From the NCBI RefSeq assembly GCF_000964545.1, contig NZ_BBVD01000002.1, positions 62,001-126,000 on the forward strand: a stretch of DNA of 64,000 bases, in the 5' to 3' direction. This document shows, piece after piece, positions 24,577 through 32,640 of this stretch. The notes below the pieces were generated by a model that was given only the letters and a program-made list of their open reading frames with translations, was not told where the DNA came from and made no database searches. Position 1 is the first letter of the stretch; each line of letters starts with the position of its first letter. The stretch comes from Comamonas thiooxydans (GTDB lineage: Bacteria > Pseudomonadota > Gammaproteobacteria > Burkholderiales > Burkholderiaceae_C). A program made the translations under genes and the position numbers.

Positions 24577-26922
24577 ATGGTTGAAGCGCCCAACCTGCGT
24601 AAAAACCGCTTGCAGGACCTGCGCCTGAGCTGGCTGCTGCTCAGCGCTTTCCTGCTCAGTATGACCTGGTGGCTCAGCGGCCCGGGGCAGCTGGCACGTT
24701 TCAACGGCATTATTCAGGACACCTCGGCCTGGCTTCACCAGCGTCCAGCCTCGCCCGATGTTGTCATCGTGGCCATCGACGATGACAGCATCGACAGCAT
24801 AGGCCGCTGGCCCTGGCGGCGTGCACTGCACGCCGCCGTGCTGGAGCGCATCACTCAAGGACAGCCCCGCGCCATCGGCATGGATGTGGTCTTCAGCGAG
24901 GAAGACTGGGACTACCCCGGCGACGATCTGCTGCTGCAACGAGCACTGCAAAAAAGCGGCAACGTAGTGCTGCCCGTCACGCGCGCCGCGCAAAGCGCTG
25001 CCACAGCCCCTTTACAGAGCCTTGCCAGCGAGGCTGCTGCTCTGGGGCACACCCAGATGCCTGTGGATGCCGACGGCGTGGTGCGACGCTTTTATGCGCA
25101 GGAAGGCAAGGCCGGCCAGCTCTGGTGGCATATGGCGCTGAGCCTGCACTGCGTGGGCCAGACCACCCGACCCTGCCAACCATCTGCCCCACCTCCAGCA
25201 GACTCGGTTGCAGCCAACTCCTGGCAAAAGCTGCAGCCCCAGTTCATCGCTTTTGCCCGGGCTTCGCGGGACCGCCAGAACAGCCCGGGCTCGCCGTTCA
25301 CCACCTACTCCTATATCGACATCCTGCGCGGCAATATCCCAGCGGTCGCTTTTCGCGGCAAATACGTGCTGATTGGAGCCACTGCCGCAGGTCTTGGCGA
25401 AAAATTCACGGCCCCCATCGGCTTTGATGCGCGCCTGATCTCGAATGTGGAGATGCTGGGCCATGTGCTCAATGGCATCCTTGAGGACACACATCTGGAG
25501 CCAGCCACTGCCACGCTCAACCGCAGCCTCAATGTGCTGCCCGTACTGCTGGGCCTGCTGGCTCTGGCCTGGCTCGGCCCTTCTGGCGGGCTGATTTCCA
25601 GCATCCTGCTGGCCTTGCTCAGTCTGTCGATAGCCGGTTTGGCGCCGCGTTGGGGTCATGTGCAGACCGCCCCCGCGGCGGCACTGCTGGGCCTGTCGCT
25701 TGCCTACCCGCTCTGGAGCTGGCTGCGCCTGCGCGCCGCCACACGCTTTCTGGCGCTGGAGCTGCGCGATCTGCAAGGCCAGGGCCTGCCCGCCCCCTCG
25801 CTCAAGAGCGACGCACTCGATCAGCGGATCGACGCTGTGGAGCAAGCCTCGCGCCAGCTGCGCGCATTGCATCACTTCGTCAGCGAAAGCCTGCGCCAGC
25901 TGCCCTCGGCCACTTTTGTCTGCGACCGCGAGGGGCTGCTGCTGCTTGCCAACACGGCCGCGCACCGCTATATCGAAAGCCTGGAGCACAAACTCCAGCA
26001 AGGTGACGATCTGGTCGCCCTGCTCCACGGCCTGAACAGCGCCAGCAGCGACGGCGGCCGCGCTGCCAGCAGCACGCCACTGCTCACGCACAGCGCATTG
26101 CAGCAAGCCACTCTGTCACGCCAGAGCGAAGGGCGCGACACCCAGGGCCGCCATCTGATGCTGCTGAGCCAGAGCTTCGAGGCACCGCCCACCTCGGGCT
26201 GGCTCATCACCCTGGTCGATATCAGCGACCTGCGCAGCGCACAGGCCCAGCGCGACCAGGCCATGCAGTTCATCTCCCACGATATCCGTGCACCGATAGG
26301 CTCCATCATCACCTTGCTGGAGATGCAGCGCACAGGCAAGCGCATCGATTCGCAAGATGCACTGTTTGACCGCATTGAGGGCTATGCCCAGTCGTCTCTT
26401 CAGCTGGCAGACGATTTTGTGCATCTGGCCAGAGCCCAGCAGCAGCAATACCGCAGCGAAGTCCTGGACCTGGGCCTGCTGGCGGACCAGGCCGTCTCGG
26501 ATTGCTGGACCCTTGCCCAGCAGCAGAACATGCAACTGGTGTTCGAGCTGCCGGATGCCGAAGCCTGCGTGCATGGCGACCCCGGCCTGCTGCACCGCGC
26601 CGTCATCAACCTGTTGAGCAATGCCATCAAATACGGCAAGCCACAGACTGGGGATGGCGGTGCCCAAGTGGAAATCGCCGTTGTCGAGCAAGACAGCCAA
26701 TGGGGCATCGCCGTGCGCGATCACGGCTCAGGCATGGACGAGGCATCGCTGGCCAGACTCAGCCAGCCCTTCGAGCGCCTGCAGCAACACCAGCGCATGG
26801 ATGGCGTGGGCCTGGGCCTGGCCTTCACGCGCACCGTGGCACAGCGTCATGGCGGCAGCCTGCAGATAAGCAGCCAGCTGGGCCAAGGCAGCAGCTTCAC
26901 CTTGCTGATACCCAAAGCCTGA
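24577..26922 (+). CDS. CHASE2-domain sensor histidine kinase
   Basis: A 781-residue membrane kinase. A membrane helix at about 13-33 leads into an extracytoplasmic CHASE2 domain (about 40-310, with VVIVAIDDDSIDSIGRWPW and GKYVLIGATAAGLGEKF). Three membrane helices follow at about 315-385. A PAS-like region (about 450-550) precedes the HisKA helix with phosphoacceptor H568 in QFISHDIRAPIGS. The ATPase domain has the N box INLLSNAIKYG and the G box GVGLGLAFT. CHASE2 ligands are unknown. The partner regulator is probably the OmpR-type protein two genes upstream; the LysM-FecR protein between them is a candidate accessory sensor. Confidence 0.93.
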   Translation: MVEAPNLRKNRLQDLRLSWLLLSAFLLSMTWWLSGPGQLARFNGIIQDTSAWLHQRPASPDVVIVAIDDDSIDSIGRWPWRRALHAAVLERITQGQPRAIGMDVVFSEEDWDYPGDDLLLQRALQKSGNVVLPVTRAAQSAATAPLQSLASEAAALGHTQMPVDADGVVRRFYAQEGKAGQLWWHMALSLHCVGQTTRPCQPSAPPPADSVAANSWQKLQPQFIAFARASRDRQNSPGSPFTTYSYIDILRGNIPAVAFRGKYVLIGATAAGLGEKFTAPIGFDARLISNVEMLGHVLNGILEDTHLEPATATLNRSLNVLPVLLGLLALAWLGPSGGLISSILLALLSLSIAGLAPRWGHVQTAPAAALLGLSLAYPLWSWLRLRAATRFLALELRDLQGQGLPAPSLKSDALDQRIDAVEQASRQLRALHHFVSESLRQLPSATFVCDREGLLLLANTAAHRYIESLEHKLQQGDDLVALLHGLNSASSDGGRAASSTPLLTHSALQQATLSRQSEGRDTQGRHLMLLSQSFEAPPTSGWLITLVDISDLRSAQAQRDQAMQFISHDIRAPIGSIITLLEMQRTGKRIDSQDALFDRIEGYAQSSLQLADDFVHLARAQQQQYRSEVLDLGLLADQAVSDCWTLAQQQNMQLVFELPDAEACVHGDPGLLHRAVINLLSNAIKYGKPQTGDGGAQVEIAVVEQDSQWGIAVRDHGSGMDEASLARLSQPFERLQQHQRMDGVGLGLAFTRTVAQRHGGSLQISSQLGQGSSFTLLIPKA

Positions 26923-26937
26923 GCCCAGAAACGAAAA

Positions 26938-26966
26938 AGCCTCAGAACTTTTCAGTTCTGAGGCTT
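26938..26966. terminator. Bidirectional terminator after the CHASE2 kinase and tRNA-Arg
   Basis: AAGCCTCAGAAC and GTTCTGAGGCTT form a perfect 12-bp stem with a 5-base loop. A-rich and T-rich flanks allow termination on either strand: after the kinase gene (plus) and after tRNA-Arg (minus). Confidence 0.85.
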
Positions 26967-26975
26967 GACGTTTTG

Positions 26976-27052
26976 TGGTGCGGCTGGCAGGAATCGAACC
27001 CACGACCCCTTGGTTCGTAGCCAAGTACTCTATCCAGCTGAGCTACAGCCGC
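26976..27052 (-). tRNA. tRNA-Arg (anticodon ACG)
   Basis: A 77-base tRNA on the minus strand. The acceptor stem GCGGCTG/CAGCCGC is perfect, the D arm is GCTC...GAGT, the anticodon stem CTTGG/CCAAG encloses the loop CTACGAA (anticodon ACG, reading CGU codons after A-to-I editing), and the T loop TTCGATT is normal. The 3' CCA is encoded. Confidence 0.96.
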
Positions 27053-27127
27053 AACAGGGTTGTATTCTAGCAGTGCAAAAACGGCTCTCGGACCAAATCG
27101 ACAACTTTTTCACGTTCATGCAAAGAA

Positions 27128-27159
27128 AAAGCCTGCCATCAATGAAGACGGCAGGCTTT
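27128..27159 (-). terminator. Terminator between the two tRNA genes
   Basis: AAAGCCTGCC and GGCAGGCTTT form a perfect 10-bp stem; on the minus strand it lies 10 bases after the CAU tRNA and ends in TTT, followed by TCTTTG. Confidence 0.75.
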
Positions 27160-27168
27160 CATGCAGCT

Positions 27169-27245
27169 TGGTAGGGCGTGGCGGACTTGAACCGACGACC
27201 AAAGGATTATGAGTCCTCTGCTCTAACCAACTGAGCTAACGCCCC
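27169..27245 (-). tRNA. tRNA with CAU anticodon (elongator Met or lysidine-type Ile2)
   Basis: A 77-base tRNA on the minus strand with encoded CCA. The anticodon loop is CTCATAA (anticodon CAT). The D arm GCTC...GAGC and the anticodon stem are normal. The acceptor stem begins with a G1-U72 wobble, and the T stem GTCGG/CCGCC has one U-C mismatch. The body (TTGGTCG...GTTCAAGTCC) reminds me more of E. coli ileX (Ile2) than of elongator Met, but this cannot be decided by eye; initiator Met is excluded by the lack of the three G-C pairs in the anticodon stem. Confidence 0.9.
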
Positions 27246-27297
27246 AACACTGACAACAGCCGTGGCTGCCACCAGAAAAACTTCGCCATTGTAGGGC

Positions 27298-28305
27298 CTA
27301 ACGCTTGTGACTCAGAGCATTGCTCACCAGTTTGGATGTGATATCGACAATCTGGATCATCTTGTCGTAGTGCATGCGCGTGGGGCCGATCACCCCCAAG
27401 GTGCCGACCACCTTGCCATCGAGCTCATAGGGAGCACTCACTACAGACAAATCTTCAAACGGCACGGTCTGGCTCTCGCCGCCGATATAAATGCGTACGC
27501 CATCAGCCTGATTGGAGAAGTCCAGCAACCTAAGGATTTGCGTTTTCTGCTCGAACAGGTCGAAAGCGCGGCGCAGATTGCCCATATCGCTGGAAAAATC
27601 GCTCACGGACAGCAGATTGCGCTCGCCGGCGATCACCACATCCTCGCGATCATGGTTGCTCATGACCTCAGTGCCTACATTCACCGCTGCCTGCATGAGG
27701 CTGGCAACCTGGCCCCGCAATTGCTCCACCTCGGTCTGCAGCCGCGTGCGCACCTCCTCCATTGTCAAACCGGCGTAATGGTGATTGAGGAAATTCGAGG
27801 CTTCTATCAGTTGCGAGGACTCGTAATCCACATCCGTGAAGATCACGCGGTTTTGCACATCGCCTTCGGGTGAGACGATGATGACCAGAAAGCGCCGCTC
27901 CGACAGGCGCACGAACTCGATATGCTTGAAGACGGAGCTTCGACGCGGCACCATGACCACACCCACGAACTGGGAGAGGTTGGACAGCAGATTGGCCGCA
28001 TTGGCAATCACCTTCTGCGGCTGTTCAGGCATCAGGCCGGGCGTTACAAGATCGCAGCGGTCCACAGTCAGCATGGTGTCGACAAACAGGCGATATCCCC
28101 TGGCTGTCGGCACGCGGCCTGCCGATGTGTGAGGACTGATGATCAGACCCATCTCTTCCAGGTCGGCCATCACATTGCGTATGGTGGCAGGCGACAATTC
28201 AAGCCCGGATGCACGTGAAAGAGTGCGCGAGCCGACTGGTTGACCGTCAGCGATGTAACGCTCGATCAGCGCTTTGAGCAATAACTTGGCACGTTCGTCG
28301 AGCAT
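27298..28305 (-). CDS. hrcA: Heat-inducible transcription repressor HrcA
   Basis: A 335-residue HrcA protein. The N-terminal winged helix (residues 1-75) has the family start MLDERAKLLLKALIERYIADGQPVGS and SPATIRNVMADLEEMG; the rest has the GAF-like and dimerization regions (GPTRMHYDKMI near the C-terminus). HrcA represses groESL and often dnaK by binding the CIRCE element, with GroEL as folding cofactor. No CIRCE inverted repeat is visible in the 29 bases between hrcA and the divergent nadK, so hrcA is probably not autoregulated here. Confidence 0.96.
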   Translation of the reverse strand: MLDERAKLLLKALIERYIADGQPVGSRTLSRASGLELSPATIRNVMADLEEMGLIISPHTSAGRVPTARGYRLFVDTMLTVDRCDLVTPGLMPEQPQKVIANAANLLSNLSQFVGVVMVPRRSSVFKHIEFVRLSERRFLVIIVSPEGDVQNRVIFTDVDYESSQLIEASNFLNHHYAGLTMEEVRTRLQTEVEQLRGQVASLMQAAVNVGTEVMSNHDREDVVIAGERNLLSVSDFSSDMGNLRRAFDLFEQKTQILRLLDFSNQADGVRIYIGGESQTVPFEDLSVVSAPYELDGKVVGTLGVIGPTRMHYDKMIQIVDITSKLVSNALSHKR

Positions 28306-28334
28306 GATTTCATTTTAATGATGTAATTTCCCAG

Positions 28335-29234
28335 ATGACATCCACGTTCCACCATATTGCCCTGATCGGCAAGTACCACACACCCGCAGCAGGCGTTCCG
28401 TCCGATGCAGCCAGCGAAGCGCTGCAACGGATTGCCGGTTACGTGCGCAGCCTGGGTTGTGAGGTGATTCTGGATACCCAGTCCGCCCTCTACGCGGGCC
28501 TGCCCGATTACCCGAGCATGGACGTGGACGGTCTGGGCAGGCATTGCGACCTCGGCCTGGTGGTGGGCGGCGACGGCACCATGCTGGGCGTGTGCCGCCA
28601 TCTGGCGCGCTATGGCACGCCGCTGGTCGGCATCAACCAGGGCCGCCTGGGGTTTGTCACCGATATCGCCCTGGATGAATTCGAAGCCTCCATCACGCCC
28701 ATATTGCAGGGCGAGTACGAGGAAGACGAACGCACCCTGATGAATGCTCGCGTCATGCGCGACGGCCAGTGCGTGTTTGAAGCCCAGGCCATGAATGATG
28801 TAGTGGTCAACCGTGGCTCGACCTCGGGCATGGTGGAGCTGCGCATCGAGGTCGGCGGCAGCTTTGTCTCCAACCAGCGCGCGGACGGCTTGATCGTGGC
28901 CACCCCCACGGGCTCCACCGCCTATGCGCTCTCGGCCGGCGGCCCCATGCTGCACCCTTCGATTCCGGCCTGGGTGATGGTGCCCATCGCGCCGCACAAC
29001 CTCTCCAACCGCCCCATCGTGCTCTCCGACGCTCAGGAGGTGACTATCGAGGTGGTGGGCGGCCGAGGCGACGCCAGCGCGAACTTTGACATGCAGTCAC
29101 TGAAATCGCTGCAGCATGGTGACCGCATCCTGGTGACGCGCGCCGATCACAGCGTGCACTTTCTGCACCCCAAGGGCTGGAATTACTTCGACACCCTGCG
29201 CAAAAAACTGGGCTGGAACGAGGGAGGCGTCTGA
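28335..29234 (+). CDS. nadK: NAD kinase
   Basis: A 299-residue NAD kinase. The GGDGTMLG nucleotide-binding loop lies near residue 80, the NEVV-like segment is MNDVVVNRGSTSGM, and the TPTGSTAYALSAGGP motif follows near 195. The enzyme phosphorylates NAD to NADP in the cytoplasm. It is divergent from hrcA and precedes recN by two bases, an order (hrcA-nadK-recN) conserved in many beta- and gammaproteobacteria. Confidence 0.96.
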   Translation: MTSTFHHIALIGKYHTPAAGVPSDAASEALQRIAGYVRSLGCEVILDTQSALYAGLPDYPSMDVDGLGRHCDLGLVVGGDGTMLGVCRHLARYGTPLVGINQGRLGFVTDIALDEFEASITPILQGEYEEDERTLMNARVMRDGQCVFEAQAMNDVVVNRGSTSGMVELRIEVGGSFVSNQRADGLIVATPTGSTAYALSAGGPMLHPSIPAWVMVPIAPHNLSNRPIVLSDAQEVTIEVVGGRGDASANFDMQSLKSLQHGDRILVTRADHSVHFLHPKGWNYFDTLRKKLGWNEGGV

Positions 29235-29236
29235 CC

Positions 29237-30994
29237 ATGGCCTTGAAGCGCATCGTCCTGCGGGACTTTGTGATTGTCCAGTCACTCGATCTGGACTGGC
29301 AGACCGGCTTCACGGTGCTTACCGGCGAAACCGGGGCCGGCAAATCCATCATGCTCGACGCTCTGCAACTGGTGCTGGGCGCACGAGCCGATGCACAGGT
29401 GGTGCGCGAAGGCTGCCCTCAGGCCGATATTTGCGCAGAGTTCGATTGCCCGCCCCATCTTCATGAATGGCTGGAAGAGTCGGGTTTTGCGCAGGAGCAG
29501 GATTTGCTGCTGCGCCGCGTCATCGACAGTCTGGGCCGCAGCCGCGCCTGGATCAACGGCTCTCCCGCCACGGCCACGCAGCTGCGCCATCTGGGCGATC
29601 AGCTGATCGACATTCACGGCCAGCATGCCTGGCAAAGCCTGACCCGCCCGGATGCAGCACGCGCCATGCTGGATACCTACGGCGGCATTGAAACGGCCCA
29701 GCTCAAATCGCTTTGGCTGGACTGGCGCCAGAACCATCAGGCACTGGAGCAGGCGCTCTCGGCCCAGGACAATCTGCAACGCGAACGGGAACGCCTGCAA
29801 TGGCAGATTTCGGAGCTGGACAAGCTGTCGCCGCGCGCCGAAGAGTGGGATGAGCTCAATGCCCAGCACACACGTCTGTCACACGCGCAGACCTTGATGG
29901 ACTCGGCCCAGTCCTGTCTGCAACTGCTGGAGGATGACGATGCGGGAGCGGCCACCCCATTGGGCAGGGCCCACCACCTGCTGCAGGACCAGGAGCATCT
30001 TGAGCCTGAGTTTCAGAGCATTGCCGACGTACTGGGCTCCTGTGTGGCCCAGTTGCACGATGCCCGTCACTCGCTGCAGGCCTATCTGCGCCGCGCCGAT
30101 CTGGATCCCGAGTTGCTGGCCGATCTCGATGAACGCCTGTCGCTGTGGATGCAACTGGCGCGCCGCTACAAGCGCACACCCGAGGACTTGCCCGCCCTGC
30201 TCGAAGGCTGGAAACAGGAGCTGCACCAACTGGATGCTGCCGTCGATGTGGAGGGGCTGCGCGCCAAAGAGCAAGCCGCCCACCTCAGGTATCAGGCCGA
30301 GGCGCGCAAAATCTCGCAGCAGCGCACCCTGGCAGCACCACGCCTGTCACGCGCCATCACCCAGTCCATGCAAAGTCTGGGCATGAAGGGCGGCCGTTTC
30401 GAAGTGCAGCTGGAACATGCCGATGCCGCCAGTCCTGCGGGCACGGACAGCATCACTTTTCTGGTTGCAGGCCATACCGGCGCCACGCCCAAACCCGTTG
30501 CCAAGGTGGCATCGGGCGGCGAGTTGTCGCGCATCTCGCTGGCCATTGCCGTGACCACCAGCGAACTGGGCCAGGCCGGGACCCTGATCTTTGACGAGGT
30601 GGACTCCGGCGTGGGTGGAGCCGTGGCCGAAACCGTGGGCCGCCTCATGCACTCGCTCGGCGATTCACGCCAGGTGCTGGCCGTCACTCACCTGCCCCAG
30701 GTCGCTGCCTATGCAGACCAGCACTACCGGGTGACCAAGCGCCCCAAGTCCAACACCACCATCAGCAGCGTGGATCCGCTGACTGGCGAGGAGCGCGAGA
30801 TGGAAATGGCCCGCATGCTGGGCGGCGAGCACCTGTCCGAAGCAACCATGGCTCATGCCAGAGAAATGCTGGCCATGGCAAGATTGCCTGCAAAGCAGGC
30901 CGCAAACAGCGCCCAGCGTTCATCGGGCACCCAGGCCCGAAGTGCCAAGGCCAGCACTACAGCACGCAAAAGCAGCAAAGTCAGAGGAGTTTGA
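29237..30994 (+). CDS. recN: DNA repair protein RecN
   Basis: A 585-residue SMC-like ATPase. Walker A is GETGAGKSIMLDAL near residues 31-44; a coiled-coil middle follows (about 150-380), then the ABC signature region ASGGELSRISLA and Walker B LIFDEVDSGVGG. RecN holds DNA ends together during double-strand break repair. The C-terminal 35 residues form a basic, Ser/Ala/Lys-rich tail that extends the usual length. It starts two bases after nadK and ends 4 bases before rapZ. Confidence 0.95.
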   Translation: MALKRIVLRDFVIVQSLDLDWQTGFTVLTGETGAGKSIMLDALQLVLGARADAQVVREGCPQADICAEFDCPPHLHEWLEESGFAQEQDLLLRRVIDSLGRSRAWINGSPATATQLRHLGDQLIDIHGQHAWQSLTRPDAARAMLDTYGGIETAQLKSLWLDWRQNHQALEQALSAQDNLQRERERLQWQISELDKLSPRAEEWDELNAQHTRLSHAQTLMDSAQSCLQLLEDDDAGAATPLGRAHHLLQDQEHLEPEFQSIADVLGSCVAQLHDARHSLQAYLRRADLDPELLADLDERLSLWMQLARRYKRTPEDLPALLEGWKQELHQLDAAVDVEGLRAKEQAAHLRYQAEARKISQQRTLAAPRLSRAITQSMQSLGMKGGRFEVQLEHADAASPAGTDSITFLVAGHTGATPKPVAKVASGGELSRISLAIAVTTSELGQAGTLIFDEVDSGVGGAVAETVGRLMHSLGDSRQVLAVTHLPQVAAYADQHYRVTKRPKSNTTISSVDPLTGEEREMEMARMLGGEHLSEATMAHAREMLAMARLPAKQAANSAQRSSGTQARSAKASTTARKSSKVRGV

Positions 30995-30998
30995 AATC

Positions 30999-31922
30999 AT
31001 GTCCATGGAGATTGTTCTGATCAGCGGCATGTCCGGATCGGGCAAATCCGTTGCGCTGCATGCGCTGGAGGATGCTGGCTACTACTGCGTCGACAACCTG
31101 CCCCCGGAACTGCTGCAGTCCTTTGTGGAGCTCAAGCTCAATCATCAGGACGAGAAAGTGGCCATTGCCATGGATGCACGCAGCGCCAAGGGCCTGCCTC
31201 AGCTGCCTGATCAGCTGCATCGCCTCAAAAAGCAGGGGCTGATGCCGCGCATGATTTTTCTCGATGCCGACAGCAGCACCCTGATCAGGCGCTTTTCGGA
31301 AACCCGCCGGCGCCATCCTCTGTCCCCCGGCTCCCTGACGAACGAGCGCCAGGCACTGGAGCTCGATATCGAAAAGGAGCGCGAGCTGCTGGGCCTGCTA
31401 CGCGACCGCTCCATCGTCATCGACACCGGCGACCTCAAGTCGGCGCAGCTGCAAAGCTATATCAAGCAAATCATCGAAGCACCCACAGGGCAGATGACGC
31501 TGATGTTCCAGTCCTTTGGGTTCAAGCACAGCATGCCTACAGACTCTGACTATGTGTTTGATGTGCGCATGCTGCCCAATCCCTTCTACGACAAGGAACT
31601 GCGTGCCTTGACGGGCCTGGACAAGCCGGTTGCCGACTATCTGGGCGCCTTGCCCGAGGTGCAGCAGATGCAGCTGGATATACAGCAGTTCCTCGAACGC
31701 TGGCTGCCGCTGCTGGCCAGAGACCACCGCAGCTATGTCACCGTGGGCATAGGCTGCACGGGCGGGCAGCACCGCTCGGTCTTTCTCGTCGAAGCTCTCG
31801 CCAGGCACTTCGAGAAGCAGTGGCCCACCGTACGCCGCCACCGCTCACTGGATTTTCGCGACAAGTTCATCCAGGTCTCTCAGCAGTTTCTGGCCCCGGA
31901 CGCCATCCACCCGATCAGCTGA
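30999..31922 (+). CDS. rapZ: RNase adapter protein RapZ
   Basis: A 307-residue RapZ (YvcJ-type) protein. The N-terminal P-loop is GMSGSGKS, and the C-terminal RNA-binding part carries SYVTVGIGCTGGQHRSVFLVE. In enterobacteria RapZ senses glucosamine-6-phosphate and guides RNase E to the sRNA GlmZ; in other proteobacteria the target is less clear. ATG at 30999, with GAGGAG 10 bases upstream, is chosen; the longer in-frame extension upstream overlaps recN. An ATG two codons later is possible. The response regulator CreB follows after 5 bases. Confidence 0.94.
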   Translation: MSMEIVLISGMSGSGKSVALHALEDAGYYCVDNLPPELLQSFVELKLNHQDEKVAIAMDARSAKGLPQLPDQLHRLKKQGLMPRMIFLDADSSTLIRRFSETRRRHPLSPGSLTNERQALELDIEKERELLGLLRDRSIVIDTGDLKSAQLQSYIKQIIEAPTGQMTLMFQSFGFKHSMPTDSDYVFDVRMLPNPFYDKELRALTGLDKPVADYLGALPEVQQMQLDIQQFLERWLPLLARDHRSYVTVGIGCTGGQHRSVFLVEALARHFEKQWPTVRRHRSLDFRDKFIQVSQQFLAPDAIHPIS

Positions 31923-31927
31923 CCCGC

Positions 31928-32635
31928 ATGCTCAGCCCTCAGACGTCAGCCATGCAGGTGCTGCTGCTCGAAGACGACCCAGCCATTGCAAGAACGATTT
32001 GCTACGCTCTGGAGCGCGAGGGCATTGCCGTCACCCACAGTCTGCTGATCGCCGATGCGCGTCAGCAATGGAGCAGGACAGCGTTTGATGTGCTGCTCAT
32101 GGACGTAGGCCTGCCCGACGGCAACGGCCTGGACTGGTGCCGCGAGCTGCGCTCTGCCGGCTCCATTGTTCCGGTGCTGGTGCTCAGTGCCAGAGGCGAG
32201 GAGATGGACAAGGTTCTGGGCCTGGAGCTGGGCGCGGACGACTACCTGACCAAGCCCTTCAGCCCGCGCGAGCTGCTGGCGCGCACCCGCGCCCTGCTGC
32301 GCCGCTCCAGGCAATTCCAGCCTGTAGCGCCCGCCCAGCTTGCAAGAGCACTTCAAATAGATGAGCAAGGGCAGCGTGTCCTGATCCACAGCAAGGCACT
32401 GGATCTGACCAGGCGCGAATATCAGCTGCTGCAGAGCCTGGTCAACGCGGCAGGCCGCATCCTGAGCCGCGACGCCTTGCTGGAGCAAATCTGGGGGCTG
32501 GACAGCGAGAGCACCGACCGCACGGTGGATACCCACATCAAGACCCTGCGCGCCAAACTGCGCGAGCGTTTGCCCGATCAGGAGCTCATTGTCACCCACC
32601 GCGGTCTGGGCTATAGCCTGAACCAGCCCGGATAG
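31928..32635 (+). CDS. creB: Two-component response regulator CreB
   Basis: An OmpR-family regulator of 235 residues (227 if the ATG at 31952 is used, which places the acidic pocket E7-D8-D9 and phosphoacceptor D51 in the standard position). The receiver has LLMDVGLPDGNG and TKPFSPREL; the winged helix has LDLTRREYQLLQSLV and the wing HRGLGYSLNQPG. It is assigned CreB because the following genes encode a CreC-like kinase and CreD, and a cre tag stands before creD. In E. coli CreBC responds to carbon supply, and in Aeromonas the orthologue BlrAB responds to cell-wall damage. Neither start has a strong ribosome site. Confidence 0.88.
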   Translation: MLSPQTSAMQVLLLEDDPAIARTICYALEREGIAVTHSLLIADARQQWSRTAFDVLLMDVGLPDGNGLDWCRELRSAGSIVPVLVLSARGEEMDKVLGLELGADDYLTKPFSPRELLARTRALLRRSRQFQPVAPAQLARALQIDEQGQRVLIHSKALDLTRREYQLLQSLVNAAGRILSRDALLEQIWGLDSESTDRTVDTHIKTLRAKLRERLPDQELIVTHRGLGYSLNQPG

Positions 32636-32640
32636 CCGGT

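Noticed and set aside
26976..27245. Possible integration site for a genomic island at the two tRNA genes
   Set aside because: No integrase, no direct repeat of a tRNA end and no change in gene type on either side; the flanks are core genes.
28306..28334. CIRCE element between hrcA and nadK
   Set aside because: The 29-base gap has no TTAGCACTC/GAGTGCTAA inverted repeat or anything close to it.
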